A stretch of DNA of 10,259 nt from NCBI GenBank assembly GCA_028823185.1, contig JAPKBY010000032.1, forward strand, positions 1 through 10,259. Direction: 5' to 3'. The notes under the pieces were generated by a model. That model was not told the DNA's origin. It saw only the letters and a program-made list of their open reading frames with translations, and made no database searches. Below are positions 1-6,134 of this stretch, piece by piece (within the stretch, counting starts at the first letter, position 1; each line of letters starts with the position of its first letter). The position numbers and the translations under genes are program-made. Origin of the DNA: Planctomycetota bacterium. GTDB lineage: Bacteria > Planctomycetota > UBA1135 > GCA-002686595.

Positions 1-1493
1 TCGAGCTGGAAGTAGCAGTTGCCGAGGAGCCCATAGAGCTCTTCAGACTCGGGGCTCTGCTCGAGGATCCACTCGATGAGGGGGAGCGCCTCCGTAGGCT
101 TCTTTCGCTTTAAGAGCCCGTCAGCACGGATGGACCCTTTGAACACAGCCATCATCTCTCGCGGCTCCTGCAGGTCCATGGGGTCGTCATCGATGGCCCC
201 GCTCGTTCCAGCGACGTATCCGAGAGCAGCGAGCGCCGCGTCTGCGTCACCGGAGGCTTCGAGCGCCATGGCATCTCTCACTGTCTTTGAAGCAAGGAAT
301 GAGGTCATGGCTTCACGCATTGATGTGACCCGCTCAGGCTCGGTCTCAGCGAGACTGTTCGTTTCTCCAGGGTCCATCTTGAGGTTGAAGAGCTCGGGAG
401 AGGGGGAGTCGATGAGCTTCCAATCGTCGACTATGAAGGACCTGAGGCGTGACCATCCAAAGGAGCGCCTTGAGTATTCACCCTCTGCAAAGAATGGGTA
501 GTTGGCGTCCATCTCCTCACCCTTGAGCGCTGGCACTAGGCTTTGGCCGTCCATCGATCCGGGGGCGTTCAGGTCGATGAGTTCGCAGATCGTGGGGGCG
601 ATGTCGATCAGGCCAACGTTGCCCTTGATGACGCTGGGCTCGATCTTACCGGGCATCCGCATGAGCAGCGGAATGTGCAAGGTGGCGTCGTAGATCAAGA
701 TCCCGTGACTGCCTTCGCCGTGTTGCTCGAGGTCTTCGCCGTGGTCTCCAACGATGATGACGAGAGTGTTCTCAGCTTCGCCGCTCTCTTCTAGCCAGGC
801 GAGCAGCTGCCCGACTTGATGGTCTACGAAGGAGATCTCTCCGTCGTAAGGATGAGCGAAGTCTCGATAGCCTTCCGGCGGCAAGTAGGCGTCATGGGCG
901 TCGAAGTAGTGCGCCCAAAAGAAGAAGGGTTGATCGCCGTTCTCATTAAGCCAGCCGAGCGACGCTGCCGTGATGTCTTCTCCAGGGCGCTCAGCCAAGG
1001 TCGTGAGGGTGTCTAGCTCTTCGTCGACCTCGTCATAGAAGTCGAAGCCGCGTGCGAGTCCATAGCGGGAGGCTAGGACCCAAGCTGCGATGGATGCGCC
1101 TGTTGAGTAGCCGGCCCTCTTGAAGGACTCGGCCAGCGTGCCTACCTCGCTCGGGAGCGCGCCTTGCATGTTCACGTGGATGCCGTGCCCGGTCGGGAGC
1201 AGCCCCGTCATGAGGCTGCTGTGTGAAGGCAGGGTGAGCGGGACGTGAGTTCGGGCGTTCGTGAAGTTTGCTGAGCTCGCCGCGAGCGCGTCTAGATGCG
1301 GGGTTCTCGCCTTCTCGTAGCCTGCATAGCCGAGGCGGTCTGCTCTGGTCGTGTCGAGGGTGACTAGGAGTACATTCGGTCTCTCGGGGCCCTCGGAGGC
1401 AGGCGTGCCCTTTTCTGTTGTCCCAGCATCAGAGCCGCAGGCGGCAAGAGAGAGGACGATGAAGAGAGAGCAGAGGTGATTGTTTTGGAACAT
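1..1493 (-). CDS. Sulfatase/alkaline-phosphatase superfamily lipoprotein with C-terminal TPR, 3' end off window
   Basis: Translating the minus strand from the ATG at 1493 gives 497 codons open to the window edge. Residues 1-19 form a lipoprotein signal ending in a lipobox (LSLAAC, Cys19), so the protein is probably lipid-anchored outside the cytoplasm. The sulfatase fold follows: metal-binding VTLDTTRADRLG (Asp47), the catalytic-loop equivalent VPLTLPSHSSLMTG (residues 84-97), WAHYFDAHDAY near 193-203, and a second metal site VGDHGE (Asp250, His251). The position that carries Cys or Ser (converted to formylglycine) in true sulfatases is Thr87, and the following Arg is His91, so it should not be a formylglycine enzyme. 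This LTLPSH variant is common in TPR-bearing family members, where Thr is the expected nucleophile. Residues from about 440 look like TPR helices. It could be a phosphodiesterase, phosphotransferase or atypical sulfatase; the substrate is unknown. No SD is visible before the start. It is divergent from asd with an 81-base gap. Confidence 0.9.
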   Translation of the reverse strand, partial: MFQNNHLCSLFIVLSLAACGSDAGTTEKGTPASEGPERPNVLLVTLDTTRADRLGYAGYEKARTPHLDALAASSANFTNARTHVPLTLPSHSSLMTGLLPTGHGIHVNMQGALPSEVGTLAESFKRAGYSTGASIAAWVLASRYGLARGFDFYDEVDEELDTLTTLAERPGEDITAASLGWLNENGDQPFFFWAHYFDAHDAYLPPEGYRDFAHPYDGEISFVDHQVGQLLAWLEESGEAENTLVIIVGDHGEDLEQHGEGSHGILIYDATLHIPLLMRMPGKIEPSVIKGNVGLIDIAPTICELIDLNAPGSMDGQSLVPALKGEEMDANYPFFAEGEYSRRSFGWSRLRSFIVDDWKLIDSPSPELFNLKMDPGETNSLAETEPERVTSMREAMTSFLASKTVRDAMALEASGDADAALAALGYVAGTSGAIDDDPMDLQEPREMMAVFKGSIRADGLLKRKKPTEALPLIEWILEQSPESEELYGLLGNCYFQL

Positions 1494-1574
1494 GGCAGGC
1501 AAAATTTGGACTGTGGAGGCTGTTGAACCTCTGTAGGCGTGACGGGGGCGTAGACGCTTGGCATCCTCTTCGGG

Positions 1575-2615
1575 GTGCAAACACCTCGAAAAGAACGCCT
1601 GCCTGTAGCTCTCTACGGGGCAACAGGCGTGGTTGGTCAGCGCTTCCTTCAGATTTTGGCGGACCATCCCTGGTTTGAACTAGTGGAGGTTCGCGCTTCT
1701 TCTGAATCGGCAGGACAGGCCCTCGGGAAGCGCACGCGAGGCGTGTGTCCAGAGAAGCTCCAAGATTTGGTCCTCGGTGGCATCCATGAGGGCTCTAGTT
1801 GCCGGTTGGTGTTCTCAGCGCTACCTAGCGAGGTCGCCTATGAGAGAGAGGCTAGCCTGCGCGCAGCGGGACACCTCGTCGTCACCAACGCAGCCTCCCA
1901 TCGCCTCGCACCGGATGTGCCCTTGGTCATCCCTGAGGTCAATCCGGAGCATCTCGACCTGATTTTGGACCCTTCTAAGGGCGCGATCATCGCTAACCCG
2001 AACTGTTCCACAGCGGGTTTGGTGCTAGCTGTCGCTCCCTTGGCTCGAGCCTTCGGCCTCAATTCCATTCATGCGGTCACGCTGCAGGCTCTCTCGGGCA
2101 TGGGCAGCGCTGCGCCCACTCTGGAGGAGTTCGCAGGGAAGATCTCCCCCTTCATCCCTGGCGAGGAGGAGAAGATCGAGCTTGAGACGAGGCGCCTCCT
2201 CGGGACCCTAGAGGGGGGGAGCATTCAGCCTGCAGAGCTCGCAGTCGCTGCCACGAGCAATCGCGTCCCTGTTGTTGATGGGCACACAGCCTGCGTCTCA
2301 GTCTCTCTAGGGAGGCCTGTGGAGCGCGAAGAGATCCTAGAGGCATGGAGCGCCTTTAGCGGAGTTCCTCAAGCCTTGGGGCTCCCGAGCGCTCCTGCTC
2401 AGCCCGTGGTCTGTTTGGAGGGCGATGATGTGCCACGCCCCGAGCATCATGTAGATGAGCAAGGTGGAATGGCGATCAGCGTCGGGCGGCTGCGGAGATG
2501 CCCAATTCTCGACTGGCGCTTCACGACCCTCTCTCATAATGCGATCCGAGGAGCTGCTGGCGGAGCGGTCCTATTGGCAGAGCTCGCGTGTGAAAGAGGC
2601 CTCCTCGGCGAATAA
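1575..2615 (+). CDS. asd: Aspartate-semialdehyde dehydrogenase
   Basis: This cytoplasmic enzyme reduces aspartyl-4-phosphate to aspartate semialdehyde with NADPH, the branch point for lysine/diaminopimelate, threonine and methionine. The 346-residue product has the expected length. It shows the Rossmann nucleotide-binding loop YGATGVVGQRF (14-24), the active-site cysteine in ANPNCST (Cys144), QALSG (Gln171), the substrate-site segment IPGEEEKIELET (194-205), and SNRVPVVDGHT with the catalytic His237. The NPNCST, GEEEKIE and VPVVDGHT segments fit the archaeal/fungal-type branch rather than the E. coli type. One oddity is SGMGSAAPTLEEF after Gln171, where this branch usually has a SGAGYPG-like loop. 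The start is a GTG at 1575 with no clear SD. The first eight or so residues are dispensable-looking, but no ATG lies between the GTG and the Rossmann loop. The divergent neighbour is the sulfatase-like gene; there is no other lysine-pathway gene in view. Confidence 0.95.
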   Translation: MQTPRKERLPVALYGATGVVGQRFLQILADHPWFELVEVRASSESAGQALGKRTRGVCPEKLQDLVLGGIHEGSSCRLVFSALPSEVAYEREASLRAAGHLVVTNAASHRLAPDVPLVIPEVNPEHLDLILDPSKGAIIANPNCSTAGLVLAVAPLARAFGLNSIHAVTLQALSGMGSAAPTLEEFAGKISPFIPGEEEKIELETRRLLGTLEGGSIQPAELAVAATSNRVPVVDGHTACVSVSLGRPVEREEILEAWSAFSGVPQALGLPSAPAQPVVCLEGDDVPRPEHHVDEQGGMAISVGRLRRCPILDWRFTTLSHNAIRGAAGGAVLLAELACERGLLGE

Positions 2616-2799
2616 TAGGAATCCCCTTATCTCTTTGGGCCTAGATCCGTTCAAAAGGCTGTTTGACTTGCGGGATTCATGGATCTGATGGACTATTAGG
2701 TGCGTCTGATCCAGAAAGGTCTCCATGAGGCTGTTTTATGGGACCGCTATCAATCAACCGGTGACCACTTCTCTACTAGGCCAAATGGGTACTCACACT

Positions 2800-3927
2800 A
2801 TGAATCGCCAACTCTCACTCTTCTCCGCGCTACTGCTCTTTGTTGGCAGTGCCAACGCAGATGTCGTCATTGTCAACCAAGTCAACCTCGCATTCACTCC
2901 CCAGGATGTCGTCATCAACGTCGGCGATACCGTCCGTTGGGTGAGGAGTGGAGGCGTGCATGATGTTTCGGAGGGGCTAGATGACATCATCGATGGAACG
3001 GAGGCCTTCTACGGTCTGCTCGATTCTCCGAACCCGATCTTCGAGTTCACCTTTGATGAGGCCTTTCTGGCAGCTCATCCGCGCGTGGGCAACCTCTATG
3101 ACTACTGCTGCACGCCGCACTTAAACTTCGGCATGATCGGGACCGTCACGGTTCAGGATGTCGTCGATGTTATGCAGTATGGAAACTCATTCGTTCCTAG
3201 CGAGGTCAGCGTCACGGTCGGGCAGACGGTGCGCTGGACTCGGACAGGTGGCAATCACACGGTCACAGAGGGCACGGATGGAGCCGTGAATGGAAACGAA
3301 GCTTTTCACTCGAGCCTAAACAGCTCCGTGCCCGTCTTCGAGGTCACTTTCACGGAGGCCTTCATCGCTGCTAATCCTCGTACTAACGATCGATATGATT
3401 ACTTCTGCTTGCCGCACTTCGGGAGTGGCATGACCGGTGGGGTGACGATCGTAGGCTCTGGACCGGGCACTTCATTTTGCTCTGGAGATGGATCAGTAAC
3501 GGCGTGCCCTTGTGGAAACACGGGCAACAGCGGTGAAGGTTGCGCGAATGACACTGGCAGCGGAGCTCTCATGAGCGGGGCTGGTTCAGCGAGCATCGCT
3601 ACCGATGATCTCGTGCTCAGCGTAGTGAACCTGACTCCTGGTCCCGGGCTCTTCTTTCAAGGGAACAACGCGGTGAACGGCGGCAATGGAAACACATTCG
3701 GAGATGGCCTTCGTTGTGCTGGCGGGAGCGTCCTCCGCTTAGAGATTCGATTCGCCAACTCGGGTAATAACTTCACCACGCGCACGACCATTCCCATCGC
3801 GGGCACGACTGGCGTCGGTGTTGGGCAGACCAAGCGCTATCAGTACTGGTACCGTGACGCAGGCACCTCTCCCTGCAGCAGCCTCTTCAACCTCTCAAAT
3901 GGCTATGAGGTCACCTGGGGAGCCTGA
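2800..3927 (+). CDS. Secreted protein with two tandem cupredoxin (blue-copper) domains and Cys/Gly-rich C-terminal module
   Basis: From the ATG at 2800 the protein has 375 residues. A signal peptide (LSLFSALLLFVG hydrophobic core, cleavage probably after Ala20 in SANA) precedes two plastocyanin-like domains, about 21-119 and 120-218. Each keeps all four type-1 copper ligands with plastocyanin spacing: His54, Cys104, His107, Met112, and His153, Cys203, His206, Met211. The domains are offset by exactly 99 residues without gaps and about half identical by hand count. Residues 227-375 form a Cys/Gly-rich module with six cysteines (227, 236, 238, 248, 306, 359), including CSGDGS, CPCGNTGNSGEGC and FGDGLRCAGG, ending YEVTWGA. 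I recall such modules at the C-termini of planctomycete secreted proteins; their function is unknown to me. A likely role is extracytoplasmic electron transfer or copper handling. Alternative in-frame starts are ATG 2785 and ATG 2725. The latter has a fair SD (AGAAAGG, 2713-2719) but would give an unusually long n-region. A strong terminator follows. Confidence 0.85.
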   Translation: MNRQLSLFSALLLFVGSANADVVIVNQVNLAFTPQDVVINVGDTVRWVRSGGVHDVSEGLDDIIDGTEAFYGLLDSPNPIFEFTFDEAFLAAHPRVGNLYDYCCTPHLNFGMIGTVTVQDVVDVMQYGNSFVPSEVSVTVGQTVRWTRTGGNHTVTEGTDGAVNGNEAFHSSLNSSVPVFEVTFTEAFIAANPRTNDRYDYFCLPHFGSGMTGGVTIVGSGPGTSFCSGDGSVTACPCGNTGNSGEGCANDTGSGALMSGAGSASIATDDLVLSVVNLTPGPGLFFQGNNAVNGGNGNTFGDGLRCAGGSVLRLEIRFANSGNNFTTRTTIPIAGTTGVGVGQTKRYQYWYRDAGTSPCSSLFNLSNGYEVTWGA

Positions 3928-3957
3928 AATCCCCACTGGGAGCCTGAGAGCCCCACC
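3918..3957 (+). repeat. Two tandem 20-bp imperfect units spanning the cupredoxin stop codon
   Basis: Unit 1 (3918-3937, gggagcctgaaatccccact) is followed directly by unit 2 (3938-3957, gggagcctgagagccccacc), differing at three positions. The TGA stop (3925-3927) lies inside unit 1. Because the unit is 20 bp, the copy is out of frame and does not extend the protein. Each unit can also form a short GGG/CCC stem. It looks like a local slippage duplication between the gene end and the terminator. Confidence 0.6.
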
Positions 3958-3965
3958 TAAAGCAC

Positions 3966-4005
3966 AGGGCGCACGCGACCATAAGGGTCGCGTGCGCTCT
4001 TTCTT
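3966..4005 (+). terminator. Strong Rho-independent terminator after the cupredoxin gene
   Basis: A perfect 12-bp GC-rich stem (3969-3980 gcgcacgcgacc with 3986-3997) closes a 5-base loop (ataag) and is followed by a U-rich tail tctttctt (3998-4005). The stem can extend to 15 pairs with one G-U, using 3966-3968. It lies about 40 bases past the cupredoxin stop and should separate that gene from the SGNH hydrolase gene. Confidence 0.9.
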
Positions 4006-4040
4006 ATTAAATGCAATTTCCCGGGGTGGCGGGATTTAAT
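4006..4040. repeat. AT-rich inverted repeat just past the terminator
   Basis: Two perfectly complementary 7-base arms, ATTAAAT (4006-4012) and ATTTAAT (4034-4040), flank an inner CCCG (4020-4023) and CGGG (4030-4033) pair. The spacing inside is asymmetric, so a single clean hairpin is doubtful. It lies in an AT-rich patch about 100 bases upstream of the SGNH gene and could be a protein-binding site or chance. Confidence 0.35.
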
Positions 4041-4104
4041 AGGAAGCTGTAAACTCATCTCCGTCTTGGCGTAGGAGCGTCAGGGTCAGATAGAAGGAGA
4101 TATA

Positions 4105-4139
4105 GGGGCCCTCAGCAGGGCCCTGCAAAGGAGGAGATT
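4105..4139 (+). promoter_or_regulatory. Leader hairpin immediately followed by a consensus ribosome binding site
   Basis: A GC-rich stem (4106-4112 gggccct with 4117-4123 agggccc, loop cagc, plus a G-U closing pair 4105/4124) ends two bases before the SD, AAAGGAGGAG (4127-4136), which sits at ideal spacing before the ATG at 4140. A second SD-like stretch, AAGGAGATATA (4094-4104), lies directly upstream of the hairpin without a start codon. Upstream, a weak sigma-70-like pair may exist: TTGGCG (4066-4071) and GATAGA (4089-4094), 17-base spacer. If that promoter is used, the hairpin would lie near the transcript's 5' end. Confidence 0.5.
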
Positions 4140-5291
4140 ATGCGGCCGACGGCCGTAATTAAGAGCGTTGTGCAGGGGATCTGCGCGACGATTTTCTCGC
4201 TATGCCTCGCATGGGGCGCAGGAGAGCTCGGGGTGCGTTGGCTCCTCTTCGGGGAGGGGTCTATCTCGGTGAGCTTGGGTGATTCGCTCAGGGATCCGAA
4301 CCGCTTCGCGGACGCGCTCAGCGAAGATGATTTCTGGAAGCTTCAGAGGAGCTTTCAGGGGGCGCATGAGCGCGATCAATTTGAGCGGGCTCATGCCGTT
4401 CACGGTTGGCTCCCCGCCAGCGTTCGGAGGGGAGACCTCTCTCATCGCGCCGAAGGGAGCTTGCGTGGGCGACGACCCGTCTTGCTCTATGGCGACTCAT
4501 TCTCTGAGTGTGTGGTTCCGGCCGAAGATTGCTGGGAGTCACTCTTGGAGGAGAGCCCCCTCTCCGAAGAGCTCCGCATGCTGAACTATGGGACGTGCGC
4601 CTATGGCTTAGATCAGATCGTTCTGCTCCTAGAGCGCAGCGTCGACCGCTATCTAGAGGAAGACCCGATCATCGTGATCGGAGTTCTAGTGGATGAAGAC
4701 ATCGATCGTTGCGCGCTCTCATTTCGCGGACACCCAAAGCCGATGGTCGTAGAGAAGGAAGAGGGCTTCCTTTGGGAGCTCCCTGGAGAGCTGTCGGCGA
4801 GTGAGTGGTTGGAAGATCATCCCATTGAGATCGATAGCTACCTCCTGCGTCTCTTGGCGACCTCCAATTCGCTCCCGCTGAGCTCCGTCGGAGAGTCCAA
4901 GCTAGACACGATCCAGCGCAAACAGCGCGCCGCGACCTGGCTCTTACAGAGGCTGCAAGGATTGCTCCAAGAGCGAGAGCTCGAGCACTTCGTTGTCCTC
5001 TTTCACGGTGAGCGGCTCGCGAGCGGCCGCGAGGGAGGGGATTGGAGAGAGGCCTTCCTCATGAGGACCCTAGAAGAGCTTGGGATTCCATATGTCTCAA
5101 GCCGTGAGGCGCTCTTCGCGGATCATGTCCTCACAGGCCGAGTGGCTCGGGACTATTTCCTGAGGGATGGGGCGTTCCAAGGTCATTACACGGCCAGTGG
5201 AAATGAGGCGGTCTTCCCTGCCATGCTCGATGGCCTCAGAGGCGACTACCACCGCTCCGTGAAGTTCGAGGACGCGCAGGCGTCGCGTTGA
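4140..5291 (+). CDS. Membrane-anchored SGNH/GDSL-like hydrolase
   Basis: The 383-residue protein starts with a short basic segment and one hydrophobic stretch (about 10-37), read as an N-terminal membrane anchor with the rest outside the cytoplasm. The SGNH signature begins VLLYGDSFSECVVPAED (114-130), with Ser120 as the predicted nucleophile in GDSF. It continues with LNYGTCAYGLDQIVLLLE (148-165), typical of the second conserved block, and DGAFQGHYTASGNEAV near the C-terminus with Asp343 and His349 as likely triad partners. The middle (about 176-340) alternates hydrophobic strands (IIVIGVLVDED, HFVVLFHGE) and charged helices. Family members hydrolyse or transfer acyl groups on carbohydrates or lipids; the substrate cannot be told from sequence. 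The Asp-His spacing (five residues between) is longer than the classical DxxH, so the pairing is inferred. Translation should be efficient: this gene has the best SD in the window. BtpA-like gene starts 30 bases after its stop. Confidence 0.8.
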   Translation: MRPTAVIKSVVQGICATIFSLCLAWGAGELGVRWLLFGEGSISVSLGDSLRDPNRFADALSEDDFWKLQRSFQGAHERDQFERAHAVHGWLPASVRRGDLSHRAEGSLRGRRPVLLYGDSFSECVVPAEDCWESLLEESPLSEELRMLNYGTCAYGLDQIVLLLERSVDRYLEEDPIIVIGVLVDEDIDRCALSFRGHPKPMVVEKEEGFLWELPGELSASEWLEDHPIEIDSYLLRLLATSNSLPLSSVGESKLDTIQRKQRAATWLLQRLQGLLQERELEHFVVLFHGERLASGREGGDWREAFLMRTLEELGIPYVSSREALFADHVLTGRVARDYFLRDGAFQGHYTASGNEAVFPAMLDGLRGDYHRSVKFEDAQASR

Positions 5292-5321
5292 GATCCCATT
5301 GAACGTATCCTCCGCGGCCTC

Positions 5322-6119
5322 ATGACAGATCTCTTCTCTACGGATAGGCGCACCCTCATCGGTGTGGTTCACCTCATGGCGCTCCCTGGCGCGCCGCGCT
5401 TCGCTGACAACTTCAGCGCGGTATTGGAGAGCGCTCGCGTCGACGCTGAGCGCCTCGCAGCCGGCGGAGCCGATGCGATCATTGTGGAGAACTTTGGCGA
5501 CACGCCGTTCTTCGCGGGCGCGGTCGGGAGTGAGACGGTCGCTGCGATGGCCTTAGCTGTTCGCGCCGTGATGGAGGCAGCTGATGGCATAGAGGTCGGA
5601 GTCAATGTCCTGCGGAATGACGCGCGCAGCGCGCTCGGTATCTGTGCAGCGACGGGCGCGAGCTTCTTGCGCGTGAACGTCTTGTGCGGCGCAGCAGCGA
5701 CAGATCAAGGTGTGATCACCGGCGATGCGGCCGGGCTCATGCGAGAGCGTGCGAGGCTCGCACCGAGCGTGAAGATCTTCGCTGATGTTCACGTAAAGCA
5801 CGCGACGCCGATCGGTGATACAAGCCTCGTCGAGAGCGCCGTTGAGACGCTTGAGCGCGGGGGTGCGGACGCTGTGATCCTCTCTGGTTCACGGACAGGT
5901 AGCCCTCCCTCATCCGATGAGCTTGTCAGCGTGCGAGAGCGCGTGGGGGACAGTCCGATCTTGATCGGATCAGGGCTCGACATCGGGAACGCTGCTGACT
6001 TGCTCGCTCACGTGACAGGTGCGATCGTCGGCAGCTCTCTTAAAGAGGCCGGGGTTCACAGCCCCGTCTCGACAGAGCGAGTCGCAGCGCTGCGAGCGAT
6101 GATCGACACGCTCTCTTGA
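5322..6119 (+). CDS. BtpA/SgcQ-family protein
   Basis: This 265-residue protein has the usual length of the BtpA family, a TIM-barrel-like group. Hallmark segments are IGVVHLMALPGAPRF (13-27), GGADAIIVENFGDTPF (48-63), VGVNVLRNDARSALGI (92-107), FLRVNVLCGAAATDQG (115-130), KIFADVHVKHATPIGD (151-166), GGADAVILSGSRTGSPP (180-196) and the phosphate-loop-like ILIGSGL and AIVGSSLK near 213-241. In cyanobacteria BtpA is linked to photosystem I stability; SgcQ is an uncharacterised sugar-operon member in enterobacteria. In a non-phototroph the role is unknown, and a sugar-phosphate or nucleoside-related activity is only an inference from the fold. No signal peptide, so cytoplasmic. The ATG at 5322 lacks an SD and follows the SGNH stop by 30 bases, suggesting a shared transcript with possible coupled translation. 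It converges with the nuclease gene across 15 bases with no terminator visible between them. Confidence 0.92.
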   Translation: MTDLFSTDRRTLIGVVHLMALPGAPRFADNFSAVLESARVDAERLAAGGADAIIVENFGDTPFFAGAVGSETVAAMALAVRAVMEAADGIEVGVNVLRNDARSALGICAATGASFLRVNVLCGAAATDQGVITGDAAGLMRERARLAPSVKIFADVHVKHATPIGDTSLVESAVETLERGGADAVILSGSRTGSPPSSDELVSVRERVGDSPILIGSGLDIGNAADLLAHVTGAIVGSSLKEAGVHSPVSTERVAALRAMIDTLS

Positions 6120-6134
6120 GTTGTGGCGCTGCTG

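Noticed and set aside
76..1016. Several plus-strand open frames across the left end
   Set aside because: They lie antisense to a continuous minus-strand frame with clear sulfatase-superfamily motifs and a lipoprotein signal; their own translations are Ser/Arg-rich and featureless.
2663..2699. TTGACT with a downstream TATTAG as a promoter for the cupredoxin gene
   Set aside because: The hexamers are about 25 bases apart, too far for a sigma-70 promoter, and nothing acceptable lies at 16-18 bases.
2616..2799. Small gene in the gap between asd and the cupredoxin gene
   Set aside because: Open frames here are extensions of asd shadows or of the cupredoxin frame; no independent start with SD and coding character was seen.
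4092..4104. Resemblance of GAAGGAGATATA to the phage T7 gene 10 leader
   Set aside because: Short purine-rich similarity with no start codon at the right distance and no phage genes nearby; treated as chance.
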